This document shows, piece after piece, positions 1-10,880 of a stretch of 64,000 bases of DNA; the stretch's first letter is position 1; each line of letters begins with the position of its first letter. The notes below the pieces were generated by a model that did not search any database, was not told where the DNA came from, and saw nothing but the letters and a program-made list of their open reading frames with translations. A program made the position numbers and the translations under genes. This DNA is from Isoperla grammatica. Taxonomy: Eukaryota > Arthropoda > Insecta > Plecoptera > Perlodidae. The stretch covers positions 36,006,638 through 36,070,637 of the forward strand of contig OX246746.1 in assembly GCA_945910005.1 (NCBI GenBank). Direction: 5' to 3'.

Positions 1-290
1 GTGATTCCTCGATAATTTGTACACTCTTTCCTGTGTTCTTTTTTTAAATATTGGGATGTTACCTGCTTTTGCTTCCATGCTGCCTCTACCACTCGATGCA
101 CCCAGACAATACCAACTGTAACACCTGCCTTGATCATTTCAATGGAGATTTCATCCACCCCTGGGGCTCTTTCATTGTTTAGTCTTCTACAGTCTGTCAT
201 ACTTTCACATGTGACTGACACATCCTCCTCATTTGGGGTCGTTGTCACCTGTATGGGGCTCGGTGGGTCTTCTGCCACCTCTACCTTTGA
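1..290 (-). pseudogene. Non-LTR retrotransposon reverse-transcriptase fragment (cut by window edge)
   Basis: Read on the minus strand, this stretch stays open for most of its length. It encodes a segment typical of the start of the RT domain of RTE/Nimb-like non-LTR retrotransposons: ERAPGVDEISIEMIKAG, then a VHRVVEAAWKQ stretch, then ECTNYRGI at the window edge. The 'PG(V/P)D.I..E..KAG' and 'NYRGI' blocks are the family landmarks. Between them the frame seems to slip near an A-run at about 35-40, where an IPIFKK-like block is readable in a neighbouring frame. The fragment is therefore probably an inactive copy. The catalytic YADD block would lie beyond the left edge and is not visible. The clade assignment is from memory of the family. 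Confidence 0.6.
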
Positions 291-299
291 GAAAGTAAA

Positions 300-1865
300 G
301 GTGTTTATATATGTATTTATATACCCGCAAGAAATTGACAAAACCTGCTTGTGAACACCACAAATTCCCTCTTTGAAATCAAGTGCAGACATGGAAAGAA
401 ACCAAAAAGAATAACGGACTTTTTAAAAAAGTAGTCCGCTACTGAACCTACAGCAACCCTATGAATGTAATTCGTGTGATTCTTCTTATAGCTTGATGGT
501 TGTAAAAGCAGAGCCAACATACCTTTCTAGGGATTTCTAGGTACGTATTTGTGTTTGTTTTCGTGTCGGCTTGGGTAACAAATCTTATCCAATGATTGAC
601 TTAGTTGACATCCACTATAGTTTATTAATTAACAGTTTAGATAATATTAATCATCTAGTATGAGGCATTTAAATCTTATAAAATAAAATTCTAAACACTT
701 TAGACCTAAAAGCTATGCCTGTTCAGTGATCACTGACCAGATAATTTGTTTTTTTGATTTGTTCCATTCCATTGTTTTTATTTAATGTTCCCCCCAAAAA
801 CGATGCATTTTATAGGTTTCACTGTACACATGAAAAGTTTGAAATAAGAAAATAATTACATCGGGCTGGCTAATGGGGCCCGGGTATCGGGTCGGGGGTT
901 AGTTAATTTAAAAAAGTATCGATCGATGATCGGTAATCTAAAATCATAACAAAATCGTTGTTTTGCGCGTAGCCCTACGAGGCGGACGTTTTATGAGAAT
1001 ACCCTTAATTTCATTGTATGCGTTCGCTTCTTAGGCCTACTATCATTTGTGATAAATTAGAGGTTTGGTGATAGATTTAAGGATGTGCAAGGGGTGGTGA
1101 CATACAACTTGCACAAGTCGCGGCTGTCTGGCTTCAGACAGTAACGAGCGGTAGATTCAAAATCTTGGGCGGGCGAGCCGATTGATTATCGATACCAATC
1201 TGGGTAGACTCAATCGATTATCAATTGTTTCGGAAAATAATCTTATCAATCCACATTGATTATCAAACGGCAACCCTATTATTGATGATGATGATCTAAA
1301 GAGTGCAATTTGATGTACTGAATGTGCAAATTATTATCTTATTCAAAACAGTATTTAATTGCAGTCATAATTATGAATGAGGTGGATTAGTGGATTGGGG
1401 ATCAACCTCATTTCTGACATTCTATCATCATGCATTGTGGTTATGTTATTCACATACTATACTACACCATGTATATCACAGCAAGAAAGCGAGCTAAGTG
1501 AAGTCGACTTGAGCCAGTGCTTAATCGCATATCACAGTGACCGGAAGAGGCCTATTGAAAGGCGACTTGACACTGGACGCACAGCCAGCTGCAACTATAT
1601 AACAACCACAATTACTACCATTCATAAGATTTCTATTGGCAACCGCCACGTTGATTATTCAGTGCGTAATGGTCAAGTTACAGTGAAGCGAGCTAGCCGT
1701 ATATCAAGGTCATCTGGTGCGCTTTCAAGGTCCTAGCCCGCTTCCCCGAGCCGCCTTGACAATAAGCGCTTTCAAGTGTATATTACGCCATGTCAGGTCA
1801 CTTTGAGACCAAGTTGACTTGAGCTAGGCTGCTTCAATGCCTGTGGTATACGGGATGCTAATTTA
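300..1865. other. Non-coding stretch, no gene recognised
   Basis: AT-rich sequence without convincing coding content. A short GC-rich patch at 878-902 (GGCCCGGGTATCGGGTCGGG) followed by repeated ATCGAT-type words to about 1275 looks like an eroded transposon. An open frame of 119 codons at 1377-1736 has no recognisable domain and I do not call it a gene. Confidence 0.5.
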
Positions 1866-2300
1866 TAGTGATGTGAATGATGTGAATTTACGATCAGGTA
1901 GCAGTCAGAGAATTTACTGTAAATTTATCGAGCACGTTGGTAAAATGGTAAAATTTTACATTACTATATTTTAAAGACTCCGTAGAATGTACACAACACG
2001 AATGCAGTAGAAATAACACTCAATTTCATAAATAGTTCATAGCCTAAATATTATTATTCATTTCATGATTATTTTATTTTATTATTCAAAAATCAATAAA
2101 TTATTGTTAGGCTTATTTGGGACAGTACACTTATGAACAAAGTTGAATTTATGCTCTTCTAATTTAAATACATCTTCACCATCCCAAATCTATGTACGTC
2201 TAAGCTAAAATTATAAATGATACTGCCAAAATACGAATTTTACCGATTTTACCGGTTTTTTGGTACCGAGTTTTAAATTTACGTTAAATCCACATCACTA
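1866..2300. mobile_element. Short hAT-like TIR element (MITE)
   Basis: Ends are inverted: TAGTGATGTGAATGATGTGA at the left and the reverse complement of TAGTGATGTGGATTTAACGT at the right. Flanking octamers ctaattta and ttaattaa agree at 6 of 8 positions, consistent with an old 8-bp target duplication. There is no coding capacity. Confidence 0.55.
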
Positions 2301-2380
2301 TTAATTAAATGTTTGATAAGTGAAACATTTTTTTTCTCTGAATGTATATAGTATACATCTATCTACTGAGATATTAAAAC

Positions 2381-2785
2381 TATGGATGTGCGAATAGTTA
2401 TTTTCAGGTTCGAATCGAATATCGAAGAGTTCCCGATTGAAAATTCAAACATGGAATATGAATATCGAATACTAAATATTGTTTCTTACAACGAAGTTTT
2501 TTAATTTTATGAAAGCGAAAAATGGCAATGATGACCCAGCCACGACGAATACCAGCATCACATCACCAACAACCTCGGTTCAATTTCGACTTTGACTTTT
2601 CAACTTTTAAGTCACCTCCATTTACATTTTCTTGTCAATATGGTATTTTATGAGAATTTTGTGCTTTTTTCAAACTTTGCGAGATCAAAAAGTTCTAATT
2701 TTCGAATATAGTAAGTATTTGAATTTCGAATTGAATATTTAGGCTACCATTCACTATTTGAAATTTGAATATTTGCACATCCCTA
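2381..2785. mobile_element. hAT-like MITE with TIR TA(T/G)GGATGTGC
   Basis: Left end TATGGATGTGCGAATAGTTA is mirrored by the right end ...TATTTGCACATCCCTA. Flanks are attaaaac and gttaaaac, a target duplication with 1 mismatch in 8. The interior is AT-rich with repeated TTCGAAT/AATATCGAA words and is non-coding. Confidence 0.7.
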
Positions 2786-2963
2786 GTTAAAACATTAAAA
2801 AAATAAAAATAAATTAGAATAGACATCTATATCTTATATACAAAACCTAACAATATAGCTTCCTTGACGACATGCCCATTTAAAAAGCATTTGCCAGAGA
2901 ATGGGCATTGGCTCCGATAGCCACTAATGTTCAGGTGTTTACTACCCCATATAACCTTGGTAT

Positions 2964-3315
2964 TAGGGATGAGCAAAAATATTGATTTTATCAATCGATA
3001 TTCGATATTGGAAAATATTTACGTTATCGATATTAACTTAAGTATCGAAATTTGAGAATCATTAAGAATGAATGGTGGCATCTCAGACCTTAAATTGTAA
3101 CCAGAAAAACCTGAGAAATTGCGAATTAGGCACATAAAAATTCTCTCTTGTGAATATTTAAAGAAAAAACATTTTTAAATGGAATTTTTAATTTTTGTTT
3201 AAAGCAAATTTACAATTTTTTTTTTTTTTAATTTTGTCTCTCGATATTATCAATCGATTACAACAACTGTCTTTCGATTATTGATGCCCATATTTGGAAT
3301 TGATGCTCATCCCTA
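2964..3315. mobile_element. TIR element with TAGGGATGAGCA ends
   Basis: TAGGGATGAGCAAAAATATT at the left is inverted as ...GATGCTCATCCCTA at the right. The interior is rich in ATCGATAT words. The terminal TAGGGATG motif is shared with other hAT-like MITEs in this window, but I could not find a matching 8-bp duplication here. Confidence 0.5.
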
Positions 3316-3529
3316 CTACCCTATATACATTAACTGAACTGTATATAGAAATACCATCCTTTGTACATGCTAGTGGCAGGTGAAGAACAAAGTAAGATAT
3401 CATAGACTGTGGTCTAGGTACACGGTACAGGATATAAAATAGGGTAAAGTGGGTAGGAATCTAAGCCCCATGCACTCTTAATAGGCCAATCCCACTAAAC
3501 AAAATGTTTGCATGGATTATCAGTATAAG

Positions 3530-3703
3530 TTAAGACGGATCGTCTAATGTTTGGTCCACCTCAGATTCGCTTGAGCACTCGTCTTGGGCATTTTCCGTTG
3601 CACTTTTGGAATCCATTTTTGCCCGTATCTTCTTTTCCAGGGCAGCTAGGCGTAAAGACAAGGTCTTGTACTGGAAGTGAGTTCGTTCTTCACGAAATGG
3701 GTC
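3530..3703 (-). CDS. UBE2Z: UBE2Z, last coding exon
   Basis: Begins after the acceptor ttttataatag and encodes 57 residues before a TAA stop at 3532-3530. It opens with DPFREERTHFQYKTLSLRLA, matching the conserved C-terminal UBE2Z block that reads DPFGE..GHFDYQSL in the human protein. A lysine/arginine-rich helix and an acidic, serine-rich tail (SSESEV) follow, as in vertebrate UBE2Z. The phase is 0, so it continues cleanly from the exon at 4834-4625. The exon is short and is easily missed because its ORF is smaller than usual cut-offs. Confidence 0.9.
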   Translation of the reverse strand, partial: DPFREERTHFQYKTLSLRLAALEKKIRAKMDSKSATENAQDECSSESEVDQTLDDPS

Positions 3704-3991
3704 CTATTATAAAAACATTTTTATTAATACGAAGAAAAAGATTAGGAACATCAAAGGTAACATTTTTCATCTTTGACACTAGAAACACACCTGGGAACAC
3801 TAGCCTATTTTGTGTGCGGAAATGATGCAGTGTTTTCCCAATACAGCTGCATTTTTTGTTTTTTCCACACTTTTTCACACTACTGAATCACATTAATTAA
3901 TGACTCATCACAATTGCACCTCGTCTAATATCGCATTGATTTTATACCTACATGATAGAACCTGACCTGTAACCTGAACCTGATTGTCGAG

Positions 3992-4467
3992 TAGTGATGA
4001 CATCGGGTCCAAGAAGCTCAAACTAGTTTCTCCACTTTGGAACCGGTTTTAAGGCCTATTTTTGTTCAATCTATAGTAGGCCTAATAAACAACTTACATT
4101 TAACAGTTCAAAAATGTACCCAGAAAATATTTGAACAATGACTCGTGCCATATTAGTTTTAAGTCTTCATATTCTATACAGATAGGGCCTATACATATTA
4201 TGATTTATGAAGTAATTAGCTGAAATGAATCCAAGATACTCTATTTATTTTCCATGCCTGCCGAGCGAGTGTCGACTATGTCGAGTGTCACCTGTGTCGG
4301 CAGCCTCAAGCGACGAGTAAGTCGGGTAATAGTGCGCACCTGATACCGTATCTCTCTATCTCATTTCAGTAGTGCACTGTTGTAGGCCTACAGTCAGATT
4401 TAGAAAAAATATGGAATGCCACAGAATCGGTTCGGAACCTGTTTCCGGGTACCCGATGTCATCACTA
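3992..4467. mobile_element. hAT-like MITE in the last UBE2Z intron
   Basis: TIRs TAGTGATGACATCGGGT / ACCCGATGTCATCACTA. Flanking octamers ttgtcgag and tggttgag agree at 6 of 8. It belongs to the same family as 9777-10345 and 12643-13226 (GATGACATCGGGTACCCGG ends) but is more eroded. Non-coding. Confidence 0.7.
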
Positions 4468-4624
4468 TGGTTGAGTATGTATTTGTTTTTAAATCCGAGA
4501 CCGAATCAACAGGAATCGGTTAAAAAGCGGAATCTGTATTTTCATTATAAAATCCATCCAATATCTAATGCAAGTTAGTGATAACTATAAACTAGAAATG
4601 ATGATTACCATACATAATACTTAC

Positions 4625-4834
4625 AACCATACGAAGGCCATTCATTGCAATTCGTTTTTTGCATACATTTTGGTACGTATCGTAAAATTCAAGGAATGTT
4701 TTTTCCATAACATCGACCAATGGCTCTGGTATATTGAGGTGAGTATCGTTATCAAGCATTCCACACACTGCTACGCGGATGGTTTCATGCTGGATGATTT
4801 CATTGTAAACCTGAGCATCACCAACACACCGTTC
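4625..4834 (-). CDS. UBE2Z: UBE2Z, coding exon downstream of the UBC core
   Basis: Acceptor gttttgtttag precedes GAACGG, and the exon ends before gtaagt. It encodes 70 residues in phase 0 at both ends. Recognisable blocks are VYNEIIQHETIRVAVC, which in human UBE2Z reads as YNECIRHETIRVAVC, then PEPL..VMEKTFLEFYD, equivalent to PEPLRGVMEKSFLEYYD. This C-terminal extension is specific to UBE2Z and is absent from generic E2 enzymes, which makes the assignment firm. Confidence 0.93.
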
Positions 4835-4859
4835 CTAAACAAAACGATTATCAGATAAT

Positions 4860-6330
4860 CAGGTAAAAAGACCAGGTGGCTGACACAAATTTTCACTAAA
4901 GCAGTTTTGTAGAAAAAACAATGAGGAACAAGAATCCACTTGTTTGCCACGTGACAGCTGGGGCATTTGGCATCCAGAACTATCCACAGATGAGGTTATT
5001 TTACTGCTAGTATTTCAATGTTTTGTCACATTTCTGGTAAATGTCTGTTGAAATTTCAATAAATATAACTATTCTTACTAACAGTAAAATAAACTAACGT
5101 CTATAGTGAAGGGTTGTCCAGCAATTTAGGGAATATTCCACTTTTCTTGATATTGGCTCGATTATGTATGTGAAATATAGATAGGCCCTCGTCTACAAAT
5201 GCCGGCAACCTACTTTTCTCACTTCAAATTGTCACAGTTAAATTTTTATACCGTTACAAGTTTGACATTTTTCCTTTCCCGCGTGTTTATTGTGAAACGG
5301 ATGGTTATGTCAGAACTGATTAAACATCACTGTTCTGATTGCATCTGCCATTCACTGCCTTGCAACACTACACAATTAATGAGAAACAAAAAAACGTATT
5401 CATTGTTGTCCGTTCTCTTCACAAAATTATTATCAAAACTATTATTCACTGAAATAATGTTACATTATTACAAAACCATGCCAGTAATTAATTGCTGAAA
5501 AAAATCAGTATTCATTATGGAACCAAATAACAGTATAAATATTAAATATACTCATTTGAGTGAGATATTTGGCACACAAATACGATCTTTGATTATCTTT
5601 GTGTGATAGGCTGATTGATATTATCAGTTCTGATGTCATGGACCTGCTTTTCCCGCCATAATTATGTGTGAAATTTTCAGCTTACTTTCATGACTTAAAT
5701 ATTTATGAAAATGGGAAAAAGAAATATTTTTGACTTCATAACATTCAATAATTTGGTAATGATGAAACAAATAAACAGGAATATTCCATAATGTAGTTAT
5801 ATTGTCCCTGCACTCACTATGTAGGCCTATAGTCCATAAAGTGGTCATACCAGTCATACAATGTCATACTATAGATGAAAGTTAATTACGTTAATGTAAT
5901 TACACAGCCCTGTAATAATTTTCAAATGTGATTTGATCCAGGTCAGATCACGTAAATAAAGGTGCACTTGATAAATTAGAATGCTTTCTTTTCTTGTAGT
6001 TTCTCTAAATCCAATTTATAAGTTCGGTTGGAGTTCGACTCGGGTTCGGTTAGAAATTTTTTGCAAGTTCGAAGTTACACGGACGCGCACCCTGAAAGTT
6101 CGAGCTCGGTTCGAAATGAAAAAACCCAGGTTCGCACAACCCTAGTGTTGAGTACGGTATATGTGGACTGAGGGTGACATTATGCCACTAAGTATGTATA
6201 GATATGCTGAGTGAGAACACTGAAGATGGTGATGCTGGCAAATGACAATGACGACGATGATTACCAAGATGATTAGATGATATTAGTGATTACTGATTAC
6301 CAAGATATGGACTTTACTTTGACGAATATG

Positions 6331-6381
<51 letters not shown>

Positions 6382-6700
6382 GAAGAAACAAGTTCCAATG
6401 AAACAATGAGCGATAACATATAAATTATACATGTACACTACATTCCTCTCTTCACAACAAACTTTCAATACATAACACAGTTAAAGTTTTAAACCAGTTT
6501 TGGATTCAGTTAACCCGTTAGTGATTTTACTAACCCATCTCATCCCTAACCTAAATATTTTCAACGAACAGAACAGCACGCAGTCACACAGCACAGTTAT
6601 TGACAGGCGAGCCTTGTAGGCCATGCAGTGCTTAGCTGACCCAAGGGAACTTGTCTTCACATTGCACTTATTACATCGGTACACACTAGGCTATGGTATA
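4860..6700. other. UBE2Z intron 3, no further gene seen
   Basis: Intronic sequence (intron 4835-6728). It holds a (GA)n microsatellite at about 6335-6378. A block rich in GTTCGGTT words near 6020-6145 ends in ...CGCACAACCCTA, which looks like one end of a decayed hAT-like element. I see no exon. Confidence 0.6.
6335..6378. repeat. (GA)n microsatellite
   Basis: About 22 uninterrupted GA units inside a UBE2Z intron. Confidence 0.95.
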
Positions 6701-6728
6701 TCTATCAAATAATTATACTAGTACTTAC

Positions 6729-7101
6729 TTTTTCAAATCCAGGTTCATTGTGGTAAGGTTTTTCGTTCAGAATACTCTGAATAGAAATAAGAAGGCTGGC
6801 AAGACTTTGAGCTGGGCTCCATTCAGGACCAGACCAGGTACCAAGAATACTCATGCATACTTTTCCACATGTGTAAATATTTGGGTTGAATCGCACAGTT
6901 CCCGCTCCGGTTGTCATTAGCTTTACGCGAGGTGGGTGAATCGGGTAGTCGTTAGGACAGCGAATAACGAAGTAGAAGAAACCACCCTCATATGGTGTGT
7001 CAAAGGTGCCAGTTATCAATGCATGGATGAGAGTCATGTCCTTCTCATCAGGTAATACGAAGAGCCCAGGAGGTGGATCATTATAAATTGACATCATATC
7101 C
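6729..7101 (-). CDS. UBE2Z: UBE2Z, exon carrying the UBC catalytic core
   Basis: Acceptor tgatttctttcag, donor gtaagt. It encodes about 124 residues with the full ubiquitin-conjugating fold signature: [18 protein letters not shown], then [53 protein letters not shown] and WSPAQSL, ending in [13 protein letters not shown]. The catalytic cysteine is in GKVCMS, residue 139 counted from the ATG at 9654. The asparagine of the HPN-like motif is in FNPNIY. The TTG(A)GTVRFNPN and LGTWSGP segments are diagnostic of UBE2Z rather than other E2s. The first base completes the arginine codon begun in exon 9693-9485 (AG|G), reading IKR-DMMSIY across the junction. Confidence 0.96.
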
Positions 7102-7759
7102 CTGAAAGAAATCATAATCAATAATGTATTCATGACAGGACTTGTAGAATATGGTAGAAGACATAGTACTACTGAGATCAAATACCTTACTAGAATAATA
7201 TGGGAAACTAACTAACAATGAGCGCATGGCGACCCACGTTCACGTATAAAGTTTCAAGTCGAGCCGTTAGATAGCCGAGAAATCGTAAACCAATCGATAA
7301 AAGATTTGGCACTTTGGATGCGGCGAGTGAACTTCTTCGTGTCAATCATTCACCAAATTCTAAGTCTAGCCGCTAGGCCAGCTGTCGCCAGAAATCGATG
7401 GAAGTTTTGTGTATTTTTCTAGTAAGGTATTTGCTGAGATGATTAAAGCATTGGGTTGTCTATCCCAAGAAGAGTAAAGAGGAAATGCTATGAGCTACCG
7501 ATCTATGCATTGTATAGGCTATCTTTAACTATTTCCAGTGATCCAGCATAAAAGGACGTTAAAATATTAAAAAGAAAGCCCAATTCAAGGGTAAAAATGA
7601 CCACATGAAAAAACTGTTGGTAAGAAGTTACCATGATGTGGATCAACATTTATTTTTGGGATCCTCTATTAAGCAGTAATAAAAGCAGTAATAAAAGCAG
7701 TCATAGACATAATAATTGTGAATCCTATGCCCAAAAGCAACAACATTTATAGTTTAGAG

Positions 7760-8089
7760 TAGGGCTGCCCAACGATATCGATAATTCGATACGATATCGA
7801 TTATAGAAAAATAATTCAATATCGATCACAACACCGCTTTTTGTGTGGATATTGTAAATTTTGAATAGTACAATAAGACATAACACATAACAATAAGACA
7901 TTTCAAAGTTAAGATATTTATTTGCAAATACAGTAATATTGTTTATAATGAATGACCTCTGGCTGGTCTGGAAATCCTAAAAACAGATGAGAAAAGTTTC
8001 GATATCGATACGTCACTTAATAAGTTGGATATCGCGATCGATATTTCTTACCGCGATATCGATGATTTTTTTATCATTGGGCAGGCCTA
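7760..8089. mobile_element. 330-bp hAT-like MITE in UBE2Z intron
   Basis: TIRs TAGGGCTGCCCAACGATA / ...TATCATTGGGCAGGCCTA, flanked by a perfect 8-bp duplication gtttagag at 7752-7759 and 8090-8097. The interior is built from GATATCGATA-like words. Non-coding. Confidence 0.88.
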
Positions 8090-8247
8090 GTTTAGAGGCA
8101 ATGCAAAAAAATATAGTAAAAAAAATGGGTTTAGTAGGATATATAAATTGTAAGGAAATACCATATTATGGCTATAAGCATTTTATATGAGTCCTATTAA
8201 ATGAACGCATATTTTTTTTTTACTTATTTGTTATGTAGACCTAGGCT

Positions 8248-9085
8248 TAGGGATGTCAATACCCGGAAATAGTTGTACCCGGGTACCCTCGCGCCGTACC
8301 CGGACTACCCGGGTAGTAAATAATACTAAATATGCGTTTTATCGTCATGGGTGTCAAATGATTCGCAAAGTTTTGGAAAGAGACATTATATTGTTACACG
8401 TTATCAGGTTGCATTGTCTTCGATCCAAAACAATCGCGGAAGTATTCAACAAAGCTTCAAAGCTTGCGTCTTCGCTACGGTAGGCGGTGGTCGGCTCGTC
8501 AAAGCGATGACGTCATAGTCCGAGCTCGGACACGAGAACATGATTGCGGTAAAGCTACGACGGGCGGGTGCGCTCCCTCCGACTCACAACCGTTCCGCAG
8601 CATTCTTCCATAGGCCTACAGAAGATGATACTAATTAGGCAAAGCTTCAAAGCTTGCGTCTTCGCTACGGTAGGCGGTGGTCGGCTGCGTCAAAGCGATG
8701 ACGTCATAGTCCGAGCTCGGACACGAGAACATGATTGCGGTAAAGCTACGACGGGCGGGTGCGCTCCCTCCGACTCACAACCGTTCCGCAGCATTCTTCC
8801 ATAGGCCTACAGAAGATGATACTAATTGGGCTTTACGTCTCAATTTTTTTTTGGGACGATGATTAATCAAGACGTGGGGGGGGAGGTGTCAAGTTAAATG
8901 CCGGCCAATTGAAAAGCGCGGCTCGTATGCTCGCACAAAGAGGCCAGCAGGAAAATATCGCAATGTTGAATTGATTTCGTTTTGAACAGAAGAAGGGAAC
9001 GGGTAGTACCGGGTAACGGGTATTGAAAAGTTGGAACCGTACACGTGTGTACCGGGCGGGTAACGGGTACCCGTTGACATCCCTA
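8248..9085. mobile_element. 838-bp hAT-like MITE with internal tandem duplication
   Basis: TIRs TAGGGATGTCAA / TTGACATCCCTA continue into CCCGGGTACCC-rich arms. Flanks are cctaggct and cctaggtt, an 8-bp duplication with one mismatch. About 187 bp is present twice in tandem (about 8450-8636 and 8638-8824), including GACGTCAT and an AAAGCTTCAAAGCTT motif. A second copy of the family lies inverted at 40094-40744 and carries this segment once, so the duplication is private to this copy. Apparent ORFs inside are by-products. Confidence 0.88.
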
Positions 9086-9484
9086 CCTAGGTTAGGCCTA
9101 ATATAAAAGTTTTTAGTAATTTATGTAGGCCTAAATGTTGTGTACCTGAGCAAGAGCTCCAAACAGGACAAATAACGAAAACACAATACGAGGGAGATCC
9201 CATACAATTACTAATGAATTCACTGTAATAAAATTACTATAAGGTTTTCGTCGCATTGCCCCAATGCACGATGAAAGTCAATAATACATCACCCCTAGTC
9301 AACACACTATGCGGTACTGTCTTTCAATACCAGGCAGGCATCACAGGATGACCTCGAGGTCCTAAACGAGGGACACCCTCCAGCTTCATGCAAGTCTTTC
9401 AACTTTCCTTCCTGAATTTGTTCGAGTTTGGTTCGAAAATCTAAAATCAAGGTTCATCCATCCCTGGATGTGATAACAACCAAC

Positions 9485-9693
9485 CTTTTAATACGCATCA
9501 GGCATTGAGGGGATACTGTCCCTTGGGAAAATCCATCATCACTAATAAGTGGGTCCCATTGACCTGACAGTCCCAGTGCAATCACTTTATTAATGGCATC
9601 ATTGGCACTCGCTTTCAACTTTTCCTTGCTAGGGTCGTTCTTCTTTGATGCCATTTCATTGAACTTGGAATCTGAGTTCAGGATGAATATAAT
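9485..9693 (-). CDS. UBE2Z: UBE2Z, N-terminal exon
   Basis: Acceptor-like gaattgtttcag at the 5' side and donor gttggt at the 3' side, with AAAAG|GTTGG splitting an arginine codon. The 3' half reads SGQWDPLISDDG...SPQCLMRIKR and corresponds to the human block HWDPTLS...APQCLLRIKR just before the UBC domain. An ATG at 9654-9652 (gaaATGG, strong context) gives MASKKNDPSKEKLK and may be the true start. The frame is also open upstream to the acceptor, reading IIFILNSDSKFNE, and is in phase with the exon proposed at 10822-10664. Which start is used cannot be settled from sequence. Confidence 0.85.
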
Positions 9694-9776
9694 CTGAAAC
9701 AATTCAACACTATAGTTATAGTTACTAGTTTGGCCTGCTAATGTCTGGATTCCTAACCAGGGAATCCAGCCAAAAT

Positions 9777-10345
9777 TAGAGATGACATTGGGTACCCGGC
9801 TCCAAATATTACCCGGAGCCGTTTTTCGGGTCTGGACAACTTTTTAGTCCGTTTCTAGGATAAATTTACGCGCCAGTATTGCTGCGGTCGATTCTGGTGG
9901 AGCCAGCAGGTACGGCGCGCGCCAACCCTTCCCCCACCCTTCCACAACACGTGACTCGGCGGGGAACAGAACAGACGCGTGCTGACTTGCATTCGTTACT
10001 GTTTGTTCTTTGTTTAACATTCTGATGAAGATTCTGGCTAATACTTGTTCTGTTAATATTTATTTTCCTTAAAAATCCTGTTTTATGTACGTGCTTCAGT
10101 TGTATATTGAGATATATTTTTTTTAGTCGACATGATTACTGCAGGCGTATTCCTAAAGGGTAACCGAGCGGGTGGCGTGCATATATCATTCGTCCCTCGT
10201 CTTCGCACCCCGCGCACTTCACAAGGCCTAGCTACGACCTTCAAATCAAGCCTACACATCGAAAAATACGTTTTCAGGGTCCGGGTACCCGGGTAATATG
10301 AGAGCTGTCACTGGTTCCGAATTTTATTACCCGATGTCATCCCTA
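9777..10345. mobile_element. 569-bp hAT-like MITE 84 bp upstream of a UBE2Z exon
   Basis: Left TIR TAGAGATGACATTGGGTACC, right TIR ...GGGTAAT...ACCCGATGTCATCCCTA, flanked by a perfect 8-bp duplication gccaaaat (9769-9776 and 10346-10353). It is the same family as 12643-13226, sharing CGGAGCCG near the left end and TACGTTTTCAGG near the right. Non-coding. Confidence 0.9.
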
Positions 10346-10663
10346 GCCAAAATATTGCCCAGAGCCTCATAATTTTTTATAAATTACTTAGGATCAATTG
10401 TTATCACAGTCATAGTGATTATAACGTTAAATACATTTATCATTCAGTGTGTAGGGCTGACCAAACCACAGAGCTATGATTTCTCAGATTTTCGATTTTG
10501 TGTTTCAATCTTGAGATATAATTAAAAAATGAAATTTTTTTTGCGGTTTTTGACGTAAAGGTATCCTTTGCTCATAAGGTTCCATTAAAAAGTCTAGGTA
10601 AAGAATAAACTTAACCTAAAACTTAATAACACCATAGGGCCTACTAGGCCTAGGCCTACCTAC

Positions 10664-10822
10664 GTCTAGATCAGAATAGTGGCAAACAACATTTTGCACG
10701 TGTGTTTTTATGTTTGGATTGGATGTCGGTTCTATTTTAGCTTCACTATCTGCCACAAATATTACAGTTCCATTTCGACGTAGGCTCAATTTTCCTGCAT
10801 CCATATCAGCCATATTTGCCAT
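10664..10822 (-). CDS. Possible first coding exon of UBE2Z
   Basis: Opens with three nearby in-frame ATGs (10822, 10813, 10804), the second and third in good initiation context. It encodes 53 residues, beginning MANMADMDAGKLSLRRNGTV, and ends at GAC|GTAGGT in phase 0. That matches the phase-0 acceptor of exon 9693-9485, so the join stays open and gives a protein close to the usual UBE2Z length. The N-terminus of this family is poorly conserved, so I cannot confirm it by recognisable motifs. It could also be an unrelated open stretch. Confidence 0.45.
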
Positions 10823-10880
10823 GAAAATACTGCACCAACTACAAGAGACAGTGCAGCTCAGTGCGTGCGTACTGTGAGTG

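Larger units (their letters stand above)
3530..10822 (-). other. UBE2Z: UBE2Z gene span (5 proposed coding exons)
   Basis: Gene model on the minus strand. Proposed coding exons are 10822-10664 (tentative), 9693-9485, 7101-6729, 4834-4625 and 3703-3530. Every proposed junction has GT...AG borders and compatible phase. With the 5' exon the product is 374 residues. If translation instead starts at the well-placed ATG at 9654, it is 308. The human protein is about 354 residues by my recollection. All introns hold transposon copies except intron 3 (4835-6728), where only a (GA)n tract was seen. The promoter side abuts a foldback element at 10881-11345. UBE2Z is known to accept ubiquitin or FAT10 from the E1 enzyme UBA6; here that role is inferred from homology. 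Confidence 0.85.

Noticed and set aside
130..354. Plus-strand ORF of 74 codons
   Set aside because: Antisense shadow of the reverse transcriptase fragment.
8253..9080. ORFs of 63-78 codons
   Set aside because: They lie wholly inside the hAT-like MITE and partly recur in the 40-kb copy; no protein motif.
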